This document shows, in pieces, positions 1-6,657 of a DNA stretch of 8,315 nt. A program made the position numbers and the translations under genes. Each line of letters starts with the position of its first letter. The stretch's first letter is position 1. The stretch spans positions 1 through 8,315 of the forward strand of contig CALMEC010000406.1 in NCBI GenBank assembly GCA_937862675.1, given 5' to 3'. The notes under the pieces are model-generated. The model did no database searches and was not told the DNA's origin. It was given only the letters and a program-made list of their open reading frames with translations. Source of the DNA: an uncultured Actinomycetes bacterium. GTDB lineage: Bacteria; Actinomycetota; Thermoleophilia; Miltoncostaeales; Miltoncostaeaceae.

Positions 1-392
1 CCGCTGCCGCCCCGCTCGAAGATCCCCCGGGTCCTGCGCTGCAGGCCCTCGCTGCCCGGGAAGTCTTACATGCCCGCGTGCCCGCCGGTGAAGTAGATCG
101 CGTCGAAGTCGGCGGAGTCGACCTCGTCGGGGCTCTGGGTGTGCGCGAGCAGCGCCATCCTCTCCGGAGCGGCGCGCCACGCCCGTGCCGTCCTGTCGTC
201 GTTCGGGAATCTCAGCGCACGGGGCTCGAGCGGGCAGAGCCCGCCGGCCGGGCTGACGATGGTCTGCTCGAAGCCGTGCCCGTCGAACACCGCCCACGCG
301 TGGGTGAGCTCGGAGAGCCAGAGCCCGGTCGGGTGCCGCACGTCGTCGTAATGGCCGACGTTGGTGACGACGTGCACGATGCGCCTGCTCAT
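1..392 (-). pseudogene. DJ-1/PfpI family protein, interrupted by in-frame stop and cut by window edge
   Basis: The start is ATG at 390-392, with GAGGAG about eight bases upstream on the minus strand. The protein opens with MSRRIVHVVTNVGHYDD and keeps the family's nucleotide-elbow approach, ending IYFTGGHAGM. It then meets TAA at 66-68, after 108 codons. Reading on in the same frame gives DFPGSEGLQRRTRGIFERGG, the expected next segment of DJ-1/PfpI proteins (GGHGxM-W/Y-DFPDSEGLQ...). All 21 complete codons after the stop end in G or C, so the frame was under coding constraint until recently. The catalytic Cys normally lies further on, beyond base 1, so a product ending at the stop would lack it. 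Family members are glyoxalase/deglycase, chaperone or amidotransferase-like stress proteins; the activity here is unknown. It lies 124 bases downstream of the SDR gene on the same strand and may be co-transcribed with it. A sequencing error at the stop cannot be excluded. Confidence 0.82.
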
Positions 393-516
393 ATGGGGTC
401 TCCTCGGTCGGGGTGGCGGGGTATGGCCCGGTGGTCGGACGACGGTCGCCTCCGGTGCGCCGGCGGCGGTCCGTGCATGCCGACCCCGCGGATCCGGCGC
501 CGTGCGCGACATGCGG

Positions 517-1449
517 TCACAGCGACCGCTCTGCGGCGCAGAGGATGTCAAGTCCGTCGCGATAGGACGTGACAGCGAACTCCGGGAACCGCGCCCTGAA
601 CTTCGCGGAGTCGAAAAGGTTGTCGTACGCGTATCGCGACAGCAGCTCCCTGAGCTCCCGCGCCGGTCGCGAGACGATGCCGGCGGCCACGAACATCCAC
701 CTGCGGACCACGCGGTGGCCGACGTCCCGGCCGAGCGCCTCGCCCGCCATCGCGACGAACTCCCGGTAGGTGGGCCGGTCGTCGCAGCACGGAAGGTGCC
801 AGGTCTGCCCGAATGCGTCCGGCGTGTTGCCCAGCGCCGCCAGCGCCCGGCTCGCGTCGGGCGTCCAGATGAGTGTCCGCAGTCGGTCGTCACGCACCGG
901 CACACGGGCCGTTCTGCCGGCCCGGAGGTTGTCGACGACCAGGGTGTTCGTGATGCTCTGCGTCCGGCCCGGACCGTAGAACTCGGGCGCCCGGCCGATG
1001 AGGACCGGGATATCGCCCCGCTCCATCTCATCGAGCACCATCGACGCCATCGCCGCACGGACCGCACCCTTGCGTCCTACGGGTGCGAACGGCGTGTCCT
1101 CGGTCTGGACGCGGTCGTCCTGTGGATACATGTAGGTGTTGTCGAAGTAGGCGAACCCCGCACCGGCCGCGCGCGTCGCCTCCAGGGCGTTCCGCAGCAT
1201 CGTGGGGAACTGCGCCTCCCACAGCCGCGTGTCCGCCGGCAGCCCGGCGGTGAAGTACACGACGCTGCTGCCCTCGACCGCTGCCACGGTCTGCCCGGCG
1301 TCGAGCAGATCGGCGCGCCGCACCGTGTCGGAGTCGTTGACCCTGCGCGGATTGCGGCTGACGAGTCTCAGGTCGGTCGTGTACCCGCGGTGTAACTCTC
1401 GCGCGAGCCCCACCGCGATCTGGCCGTTCGCTCCCAGTATCGTCTGCAT
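517..1449 (-). CDS. NAD(P)-dependent epimerase/dehydratase-like (atypical SDR) protein
   Basis: This is a 310-residue protein. The start is ATG at 1447-1449 because the Rossmann strand begins at once (MQTILGANGQIA). An AGGGCGGA stretch just upstream can serve as ribosome binding site. The nucleotide-binding motif is GANGQIA at residues 6-12, with Ala at the usual third Gly. The central strand is VVYFTAG (63-69). The catalytic-region segment reads YFDNTYMYPQ (101-110), followed by EDTPFAPVGRKGAVRA (about 117-132), typical of the extended/atypical SDR group in which a standard YxxxK is not obvious. The later segments RAPEFYGPG and WHLP fit substrate-binding parts of the family. The substrate is unknown. 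The gene diverges from the FAD oxidoreductase gene across a 128-base spacer and precedes the DJ-1/PfpI gene, a pairing that may reflect carbonyl or redox stress (inference). The family is sure, the specificity is not. Confidence 0.85.
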   Translation of the reverse strand: MQTILGANGQIAVGLARELHRGYTTDLRLVSRNPRRVNDSDTVRRADLLDAGQTVAAVEGSSVVYFTAGLPADTRLWEAQFPTMLRNALEATRAAGAGFAYFDNTYMYPQDDRVQTEDTPFAPVGRKGAVRAAMASMVLDEMERGDIPVLIGRAPEFYGPGRTQSITNTLVVDNLRAGRTARVPVRDDRLRTLIWTPDASRALAALGNTPDAFGQTWHLPCCDDRPTYREFVAMAGEALGRDVGHRVVRRWMFVAAGIVSRPARELRELLSRYAYDNLFDSAKFRARFPEFAVTSYRDGLDILCAAERSL

Positions 1450-1489
1450 TCCGCCCTGACTCCGAAGATGAGTGTCCCGCAGCCGTGCA

Positions 1490-1495
1490 AGCCTA
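1490..1495 (-). promoter_or_regulatory. Possible -10 box for the SDR gene
   Basis: On the minus strand the sequence reads TAGGCT, a TANNNT actinobacterial -10 box, 40 bases upstream of the SDR start codon. This would give a short leader with space for a ribosome binding site. No convincing -35 is seen at 17 bp; a TCGACC hexamer lies 20 bp upstream. The call rests on position and motif only. Confidence 0.3.
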
Positions 1496-1544
1496 CGCGG
1501 CGGTCGCCTCGGCGGGGTCGACGACACGGTGGGGCCGGCGCCGT

Positions 1545-1560
1545 CGTGCCACGTGACACG
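1545..1560. promoter_or_regulatory. Candidate operator dyad CGTGCCACGTGACACG
   Basis: This is a 16-bp near-perfect palindrome: CGTG and CACG arms around a CACGTG core, with one mismatched pair. It lies 5 bp upstream of the TAGGAT -10 box of the FAD oxidoreductase-xseAB operon, covering the -35 area, inside the divergent spacer shared with the SDR gene. A homodimeric regulator bound here could affect either promoter. The dyad is seen directly; binding is inferred, and which protein binds is unknown. Confidence 0.35.
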
Positions 1561-1565
1561 CTCGC

Positions 1566-1571
1566 TAGGAT
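1566..1571 (+). promoter_or_regulatory. Likely -10 box, leaderless start of the FAD oxidoreductase-xseAB operon
   Basis: TAGGAT matches the actinobacterial TANNNT -10 form and ends 6 bp before the ATG at 1578, so transcription would begin at or next to the start codon. The AGGA within it could instead act as a Shine-Dalgarno sequence with a 7-base spacing if transcription starts further upstream. The two readings cannot be separated from sequence alone. Confidence 0.45.
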
Positions 1572-1577
1572 CGCCCC

Positions 1578-2900
1578 ATGACGGAAGGACCGGGACAGGG
1601 AGCCGAGTGCATCGTCGTCGGCGGTGGACTCGCAGGGCTCGCATGCGCCCAGTCGCTCAGCTCGGACGGCTACACGGTGCAGCTCCTCGAGGCGGGCCCC
1701 CGTCTGGGCGGACGTGCATCCGGCGGACTCTTCCACGGCGAGCCGTACGACCACGGATTCCACGCGATCCCCGCGGCGTTCCCGGACACGGCGGACTTCC
1801 TCGAGGGGATCGGCATCGACGGCGATGCACTGCGCACCTTCCAGAAGACCGTCGTGCTGAACGACGGTGCGCAGTGGCGCCGGCTACGGCTCTTGGGGGG
1901 AGGGGGCCTCATCTCGTCGCGCCTCATCCCCCGGCGAGACGCGATGCGGCTCGCCGCGCTCGCCGCGCGGTTGATGATCTCGGGGGGTGCGGCCCCCGCC
2001 GACGACGACGCCGGACAGAGCACGGAGGCGTGGCTTCATCGAACCGGCCTGAGCACGCCGACCGTCGACCGTGTCCTGCGCCCGTTCATCGGCAGCCTCC
2101 TCCTGGACCGCGGCCTCTCCGCAGACGCGGCGTTCACGCGCTTCATCCTCGGGGCGCTCGCCCGGGGGCCGGCGCTCCTCCCGGTCGACGGGATGCAGAT
2201 GCTCGCCGACCGCGCGGCCGCCACCATCGCCGCCGCCGGAGGGATGATCTGGACGGACGTCCGCGTCGAGGAGATCCTCTTGGACGCGTCCGGACAGGCG
2301 ACCGGGGTCCGCCTCTCCGACGGGAGGCGGATCGGCGCCCAGTCGATCGTGCTCGCCGTCGACGCCTCGGCGGCGCGCGGCCTCCTGGAGCCGGTCGATC
2401 CGGAGGCGGCCGGGGCATTGCCGACGGAATTCCTCGGCGCCGTCAGCGCGACCTTCGCCCTGTCCGATCCCCTCTACCGGGACGCCACGTTCCTCATCGA
2501 CTCGGTCACCCCCGAAGGGGAGAACCGCGTCGATCTCCTGTGCCAGGTGAGCAACGTGACGCGTCCGGGATCACCCGGCCCCTACATGGTCACCGCCCAG
2601 AGCGCCACCGACGGCTGGTCGGGAGTGGACCCCGACGCCTACGCGGACGCCGTGGCGCACCACGTCCGGGCGTCGATCCCCGGTTTCGACTGGGACCGCA
2701 CGGCACAGCTCGTCGACGCCCGGGTCCATCCGCGGGCGCGCTACCGTATCCCTCCGGGCCGGCGCGCGTCCCTGCCCGGTCCGCGCACCGCGGTCGCGAA
2801 CCTCGTCCTGGCCGGCGACTGCACCACGCATCCGTCGATCGAGGGCGCGATCTCATCGGGGTACCGGGCCGCGGAGACCGTGGCCGGGCTCCATCCGTGA
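1578..2900 (+). CDS. FAD-dependent oxidoreductase, amine oxidase / phytoene desaturase-like
   Basis: This is a 440-residue soluble flavoprotein. The N-terminal dinucleotide-binding fold is plain: CIVVGGGLAGLACAQSL (about residues 11-27), an acidic strand end at LLEAG, then LGGRASG, the GG doublet motif of the amine oxidase/phytoene desaturase superfamily. The C-terminal FAD motif NLVLAGDCTTHPSIEGAISS (ending near 427) is also typical, with IEGAxxSG closing the flavin site. The substrate could be an isoprenoid, a porphyrin or an amine. Resemblance in layout to hydroxysqualene dehydroxylase-like enzymes is noted, but there are no terpene genes nearby, so no symbol is given. The stop overlaps the GTG start of xseA (GTGA), implying translational coupling. 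That is an odd pairing of a flavoenzyme with a DNA nuclease. The ATG at 1578 is chosen because the Rossmann motif follows closely and a -10/SD-like box precedes it. Confidence 0.87.
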   Translation: MTEGPGQGAECIVVGGGLAGLACAQSLSSDGYTVQLLEAGPRLGGRASGGLFHGEPYDHGFHAIPAAFPDTADFLEGIGIDGDALRTFQKTVVLNDGAQWRRLRLLGGGGLISSRLIPRRDAMRLAALAARLMISGGAAPADDDAGQSTEAWLHRTGLSTPTVDRVLRPFIGSLLLDRGLSADAAFTRFILGALARGPALLPVDGMQMLADRAAATIAAAGGMIWTDVRVEEILLDASGQATGVRLSDGRRIGAQSIVLAVDASAARGLLEPVDPEAAGALPTEFLGAVSATFALSDPLYRDATFLIDSVTPEGENRVDLLCQVSNVTRPGSPGPYMVTAQSATDGWSGVDPDAYADAVAHHVRASIPGFDWDRTAQLVDARVHPRARYRIPPGRRASLPGPRTAVANLVLAGDCTTHPSIEGAISSGYRAAETVAGLHP

Positions 2901-4324
2901 AGGTCGTCGGAGACCGCCACGTCCACACGGTGGCGGAGGTCGCCGAGGCGTGCCGCCGGCGGTTCGAGGGGATCCCGTCGGTCTGGGTCGAGGCCGAGAT
3001 CGCGAACCTGCGGACGCATCGCCGTCACGCCTACTTCACCCTCCTGGACGCGGGCGGCGCGACGGCGTGGCAGGTGAACTGCTCGATGAACGCCGACCAG
3101 TTCTCCATGCTCGGGTTCACTCCCCGGGACGGCATGCACGTGCAGGCCCGCGGGCGGGTCGAGTTCAACCCGCGCACGGTCACCCTCACCTTTCGCGTCT
3201 CCGCCATGGCACCTGCCGGGGAGGGGCTGCTGCGCGCGCGCATCGAGGCGCTCCGGGAGCGGCTGGCGTCGGAAGGGCTGACCGACCCCGACCGACGACG
3301 GCCCATCCCCATGCTGCCCCGCGCCGTCGGGCTGGTCACGTCGCCCGCGAGCGCCGCCGAGGCCGACGTGCGACGTAACATCCTCGCCCGCCACCCCGGG
3401 ATGAGCATCGTCGTCGTCCACTCGTCGATGCAGGGCGATGCGGCGCCGCGGCAGGTCGTGCGCGCACTCCGCTACCTCGATCGGCGCCCGGACGTCGACG
3501 TCATCATCCTCGCGCGGGGCGGCGGGCCCCTCGAGGACCTGATGGCGTTCAACAGCGAGACCGTCTGCCGTGCGGTCGCGGAGGCCGGGACCCCGGTGGT
3601 GTCGGCCATCGGCCATGAGACGGACGTCACCGTCTGCGACCTCGTCGCGGACCTCCGGGTCTCCACGCCGACGAAGGCCGCCGAAGCCGTGGTCCCCGAT
3701 CGGGACCGTGTGCTGGCCGGCCTGGACGGTGCCGCCCGCCGTCTTCTCACGGGCGTCGGAGCACGCGAACGTGCGGCCCGGGACGGGCTGGCCGTTCACC
3801 GGCGCCGCATGGTCCAGGCGCTCGGGGCACGAGGCCGGACGGCGCACGCGCGTCTCTCCGGATCCGCGAACCGCCTCCGTCCGTCGCTGATCCGGCGTGT
3901 GGACCGGTCGCAGACCGCGCTCGAGGAGGGGGAGCGACGCCTGCGGGCCGGGATCCGGGCGGACGGCGCGCGACGCGTCGCGCGCGCCGACGCCCTCACC
4001 CGGGCCCTCACAGGACCCGCTTTCGCGCTCGTCCGGCGCCGCGCGGGGAACGCCGAGGCCATGCTGTCCGACCGCACCCGCCGCCTGGGCGCCGGCGTGA
4101 CGACCCCGATCGACGAGCGTCGCGTCCGGCTCACGCATCTCGGAGAGGTCCTCGATCTCCTTTCGCCACGGCGCACGGTGGCCCGTGGATACGCCATCGT
4201 CCGGGACGCCGATACCGGTTCGGTCCGCACACGCCGTCATGACATCCCGTCAGGCGCATCGCTCGACGTCGAGATGCGAGATGGCACCATTCGCGTACGC
4301 GCCGACCCCGAGGGGGCCCCATGA
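2897..4324 (+). CDS. xseA: Exodeoxyribonuclease VII large subunit
   Basis: This is a 475-residue protein, the usual length. Exonuclease VII degrades single-stranded DNA from both ends; XseA is the catalytic subunit and works in the cytoplasm with several XseB copies. The N-terminal OB-fold runs from about residue 10 to 105 (VHTVAEVAEACRRRFEG..PSVWVEAEIANL..HRRHAYFTLLD). The catalytic domain follows with GLVTSPASAAEADVRR (Asp157), ILARGGG (Arg207) and IGHETDVTVCDLVADLR (His240, Asp243), matching the residues known to matter in E. coli XseA. A long Arg/Ala-rich helical region follows, then the conserved tail LLSPRRTVARGYAIVRD. The GTG at 2897 is chosen because it overlaps the upstream stop as GTGA and gives the normal N-terminus. 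No Shine-Dalgarno sequence is evident, which fits coupled re-initiation. The 3' end overlaps xseB by ATGA. Confidence 0.96.
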   Translation: MKVVGDRHVHTVAEVAEACRRRFEGIPSVWVEAEIANLRTHRRHAYFTLLDAGGATAWQVNCSMNADQFSMLGFTPRDGMHVQARGRVEFNPRTVTLTFRVSAMAPAGEGLLRARIEALRERLASEGLTDPDRRRPIPMLPRAVGLVTSPASAAEADVRRNILARHPGMSIVVVHSSMQGDAAPRQVVRALRYLDRRPDVDVIILARGGGPLEDLMAFNSETVCRAVAEAGTPVVSAIGHETDVTVCDLVADLRVSTPTKAAEAVVPDRDRVLAGLDGAARRLLTGVGARERAARDGLAVHRRRMVQALGARGRTAHARLSGSANRLRPSLIRRVDRSQTALEEGERRLRAGIRADGARRVARADALTRALTGPAFALVRRRAGNAEAMLSDRTRRLGAGVTTPIDERRVRLTHLGEVLDLLSPRRTVARGYAIVRDADTGSVRTRRHDIPSGASLDVEMRDGTIRVRADPEGAP

Positions 4325-4593
4325 CCGACGAGACCGACATCCCGATCACCGAGCTGACCTTCGACGCCGCCCTCGCACGCCTGGACGAGGTGGTGCACCG
4401 GCTGGAGGACGGCAGTGTGGAGCTGGAGGAGGCGATCCGCCTGTTCGAGGAGGGGACGGCCTACGTCGCGCGCTGCCGGGAACGGCTGACCGCCGCCCAG
4501 GCGCGCATCGAGGAACTGACGGCCACCGGTCTCCCGGCGGCGGATGAGGGCACGCCGCCTCCGGACGACCCGTCCGAGGACGTTCCCTTCTGA
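4321..4593 (+). CDS. xseB: Exodeoxyribonuclease VII small subunit
   Basis: This 90-residue protein has the full XseB helical hairpin: LTFDAALARLDEVVHRLEDG (about 11-30), the turn SVELEEAIRLFEEGTAYV, then a second helix CRERLTAAQARIEEL. The short acidic, Pro-rich tail (DEGTPPPDDPSEDVPF) is common in actinobacterial homologues. XseB coats the extended helix of XseA and is needed for stable, regulated nuclease activity. The start overlaps the xseA stop in an ATGA tetramer, so the two subunits should be translated in a coupled manner. It is the last gene of the operon; the next gene, leuA, is convergent. Confidence 0.95.
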   Translation: MTDETDIPITELTFDAALARLDEVVHRLEDGSVELEEAIRLFEEGTAYVARCRERLTAAQARIEELTATGLPAADEGTPPPDDPSEDVPF

Positions 4594-4594
4594 T

Positions 4595-4617
4595 CCGGAG
4601 CCCCGTCCGGGGGGGGC
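4595..4617 (+). terminator. Weak hairpin right after xseB
   Basis: CCGGA (4595-4599) can pair with TCCGG (4606-4610) around a 6-base loop. An alternative pairing is GCCCC (4600-4604) with GGGGC (4613-4617). A run of eight G follows the first arm, with no T-tract. It could be an early termination or processing site for the xse operon, but the stem is short. Confidence 0.3.
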
Positions 4618-4668
4618 AGACCGGCAGTTCCGCAACCAGGGTGTCCGTGGCCAGGGCCGCGGAGATGG

Positions 4669-4695
4669 GCAGGCGCGCTGTCGCAGCGCACCTGC
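4669..4695. terminator. Strong hairpin between convergent xseB and leuA
   Basis: GCAGG pairs with CCTGC, then a single C/A mismatch, then GCGCTG pairs with CAGCGC around a TCG loop: 11 pairs in 27 bases. It lies 76 bases after the xseB stop and 40 bases after the leuA stop, so it can serve both transcripts. Like many actinobacterial terminators it lacks a T-tract. A second set of short GC stems (GGGAC/GTCCC at 4705-4720, CCCGG/CCGGG at 4718-4730) lies closer to the leuA end. Confidence 0.55.
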
Positions 4696-4734
4696 ACATG
4701 GAGCGGGACGGTCCGGTCCCGGGGTCCGGGAACC

Positions 4735-6522
4735 TCACCCGGCCGTGGGCCGGCCCGCACCCGCGGCGCGCACGGCGTTCGCCGCACGGATGACGGCGTC
4801 CAGACTCGCGGTCAAGACCGAGCGGCTCCGGCCCGCGGCCCATTCCGCCCGTCCGTCGACATCGTGCTGGACGAGGGTCAGCGCGTCGCTCGTCGCCCCG
4901 TTCCCGACGCTCGTCTGATGGAGACCCATGACCTCGACCTCGATGCCGTTCCGGGCGAGGGCGGCCACCAGGGCCTCGACGGGCCCGACGTCGCGGTGGT
5001 CGGTCGTCATGACCGATCCGTCCACCGCGATCGTGACCGACGTGTGGGCTGCGCCGTCGCGCTCCTCCGATGAGAAGCCGGCCAGTGTGACCGGATCGTC
5101 GGGGGCCGATGCGAGGTAGACGGACTCGAAGATCTCCCACAGTTCCCCGGCCGTGACCTCGCGGCCGGTGGCGTCCGTGTGCATCTGGACGTGGCGGGAG
5201 AAGGCGACCTGCAGCCCGCGCGGGAGATCCAGCCCGTACGCGTCCTCCAGCAGGTAGGCCATACCGCCCTTCCCGGACTGGGAGTTGACCCGGATCACCG
5301 CCTCGTAGCTCCGCCCGATGTCGGAGGGATCGACGGGCAGATAAGGGACGCGCCAGGTCAGATCGGCATCCGGGCGCTCGGTCTCCCGGGCGCGCACCCG
5401 ATGCTCGGCGAAGCCCTTCCGGATCGCGTCCTGATGGGTCCCGCTGAACGCCGTGTGGACCAGCTCACCGGCATAGGGGTGACGCGGGTGCACCGGCATG
5501 CGGTTGCATTCCTCGACGATGTGCCGGACGCGGTCGAGGTCCGAGAGATCGACCATGGGGTCGACGCCCTGCGAGAAGAGGTTCAGCGCCAGGGTGACCA
5601 GATCGACGTTGCCCGTCCGTTCGCCGTTCCCGAAGATGCAGCCCTCGACGCGCTCGGCGCCGGCCAGCAGCGCCAGCTCGGCGGCGGCCACGGCGGTGCC
5701 GCGGTCGTTGTGCGGATGGATCGACAGGATGACGCTCTCGCGGCGGTCCAGTGTGCGGTGCATGTACTCGATCTGGTCGGCGTACACGTTCGGCGTCGCG
5801 ATCTCGACGGTCGCCGGCAGGTTCAAGATGACGGGACGATCCGGGGATGCCTCCCACTCGGCCGTGACCGCGTTGCAGACCTCGAGGGCGAAGTCGGGCT
5901 CGGTCATGTTGAAGACCTCGGGCGAGAACTGGAAGCGCACGTTCGGCCGGTCACCGGCCAGTTCGAGGATGTCCCGGGCGCCGTTCATGACCAGTTCCCT
6001 CAGGGCGGCGCGATCGCGCCCCAGCACCACGTCGCGCCAGATCGGCGCGGTGGCCGTGTACATGTGGATGACGACGGGGTTGGAGATGCCCTCGATCGCC
6101 TGAACGGTCCTCTCGATCAGGTCGCGGCGGGCCGGGGTGAACACCACGACGGTGACGTCGTCCGATGCGATGTCGCCACGCGCGATGTCGCGGACGAAGT
6201 CGAAGTCCGCCTGTGAGGCGGAGGGGTAGCCGACCTCGATCTCGGTGAAGCCCGTCGCGACCAGCAGATCGAAGAAGCGGCGCTTGCGGACGGGGTCCAT
6301 CGGCTCGGCGAGCGCCTGGTTGCCGTCGCGCAGGTCGACGGGGACCCAGAGCGGCGCACGGGTGAGCCGTGCGGACGGCCAGTGCCGCTCGATCGGCCGG
6401 GTCTCGACCCGGGCGTCGAACGGCTCGTAACGCGACCAGGGCATCGGAGACGCCTTCTGGCGATTCCAGTGCGGCTGGGGTCGGTCAGGTGTGGTGGGGC
6501 GGGGGGATGGTGCATGCGGCAT
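4735..6522 (-). CDS. leuA: 2-isopropylmalate synthase
   Basis: This 595-residue enzyme condenses 2-oxoisovalerate with acetyl-CoA, the first committed step of leucine synthesis. It is of the long actinobacterial type: an N-terminal extension with QPHWNRQKASPMPWSRYEPF (about 16-35), then a TIM barrel. The catalytic and metal residues are visible: VDLRDGNQ with Arg65/Asp66, the LNLPATVE strand (233-240), HPHND with His269/His271, and GNGERTGN (298-305). SQSGKGGMAYLLEDAYG marks the linker toward the C-terminal regulatory domain that binds leucine for feedback inhibition in this family. The ATG at 6520-6522 is chosen because AAGGA lies nine bases upstream and the N-terminus then matches homologues; a start 14 codons earlier has no such support. 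The gene diverges from a GntR-family regulator, and its leader holds a Leu-rich small ORF and a pseudoknot. Confidence 0.96.
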   Translation of the reverse strand: MPHAPSPRPTTPDRPQPHWNRQKASPMPWSRYEPFDARVETRPIERHWPSARLTRAPLWVPVDLRDGNQALAEPMDPVRKRRFFDLLVATGFTEIEVGYPSASQADFDFVRDIARGDIASDDVTVVVFTPARRDLIERTVQAIEGISNPVVIHMYTATAPIWRDVVLGRDRAALRELVMNGARDILELAGDRPNVRFQFSPEVFNMTEPDFALEVCNAVTAEWEASPDRPVILNLPATVEIATPNVYADQIEYMHRTLDRRESVILSIHPHNDRGTAVAAAELALLAGAERVEGCIFGNGERTGNVDLVTLALNLFSQGVDPMVDLSDLDRVRHIVEECNRMPVHPRHPYAGELVHTAFSGTHQDAIRKGFAEHRVRARETERPDADLTWRVPYLPVDPSDIGRSYEAVIRVNSQSGKGGMAYLLEDAYGLDLPRGLQVAFSRHVQMHTDATGREVTAGELWEIFESVYLASAPDDPVTLAGFSSEERDGAAHTSVTIAVDGSVMTTDHRDVGPVEALVAALARNGIEVEVMGLHQTSVGNGATSDALTLVQHDVDGRAEWAAGRSRSVLTASLDAVIRAANAVRAAGAGRPTAG

Positions 6523-6649
6523 CGGACGTCGTCCTTCGTGCGGGTGGTGGTGCGACCGGCACACGACGCGTCGTCACAACGGGGAGCCGGTCAGGCGAGG
6601 ACCCGTTGTGGCCGCGAAGGAGGAGGAGATGACGACGGACTGCGTACAC
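6485..6649 (-). CDS. Leucine leader peptide ORF upstream of leuA
   Basis: A GTG at 6647-6649 lies 8 bases after the minus-strand -10 box (TAGAGT), so the ORF probably begins at or next to the transcript 5' end. It reads M(V)YAVRRHLLLLRGHNG..., with four consecutive Leu codons CTC CTC CTC CTT at residues 8-11. The Leu run ends six bases before the first arm of the pseudoknot stem. The frame stays open through the pseudoknot and closes at TGA 6485-6487, giving 54 codons and a 38-base overlap with the leuA start in another frame. The role is inferred as a leucine sensor: ribosomes short of charged tRNA-Leu would pause on the run and change folding of the RNA ahead. The downstream residues look unconstrained, so the peptide itself probably has no function. 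Confidence 0.68.
   Translation of the reverse strand: MYAVRRHLLLLRGHNGSSPDRLPVVTTRRVPVAPPPARRTTSDAACTIPPPHHT
6532..6538 (-). promoter_or_regulatory. leuA: leuA Shine-Dalgarno region, complementary to the Leu codon run
   Basis: CGAAGGA (6538-6532) contains the AAGGA ribosome binding site, nine bases before the leuA ATG. It is perfectly complementary over 7 bases to UCCUUCG (6621-6615), which spans the last Leu codons of the leader ORF. It can also be partly held in a small local hairpin, GGAC-GAC-GUCC, just before the ATG. Either pairing would limit ribosome entry; the effect is inferred. Confidence 0.5.
6554..6610 (-). ncRNA. LEU-element-like pseudoknot in the leuA leader
   Basis: In the minus-strand RNA, CACAACGGG (6610-6602) pairs perfectly with CCCGUUGUG (6583-6575), a 9-bp stem. 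Its 18-base loop contains GACCGGC (6592-6586), perfectly complementary to GCCGGUC (6560-6554) downstream, giving a 7-bp second stem and an H-type pseudoknot with crossing loops of 9, 2 and 14 bases. The 14-base crossing loop holds a self-complementary ACGACGCGUCGU (6574-6563) that could form a competing hairpin. Comparative work on actinobacteria described a conserved pseudoknot called the LEU element upstream of leuA; the location and topology here fit. No T-tract terminator follows, so control of translation or of ribosome access is more likely than classical termination. Confidence 0.72.
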
Positions 6650-6657
6650 TGCCGTCC

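Noticed and set aside
361..1395. 344-codon plus-strand open frame
   Set aside because: Antisense to the SDR gene; Arg/Val/Glu-rich translation without family features.
1472..2896. Upstream extension of the xseA frame, open for over 470 codons
   Set aside because: The frame overlaps the flavoprotein gene and yields a low-complexity Arg/Pro/Gly product. The real xseA N-terminus begins at the GTG at 2897.
2741..4240. 499-codon open frame on the minus strand
   Set aside because: It lies antisense to xseA, which has unmistakable catalytic motifs; open antisense frames are expected at this GC content. The translation has no recognisable domain.
5179..6216. 345-codon plus-strand open frame
   Set aside because: Antisense to leuA, whose motifs are definitive on the minus strand.
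6523..6564. Earlier leuA start giving 14 extra residues
   Set aside because: The extra His/Arg-rich residues do not match the family, and the AAGGA site correctly precedes the ATG at 6522 instead.
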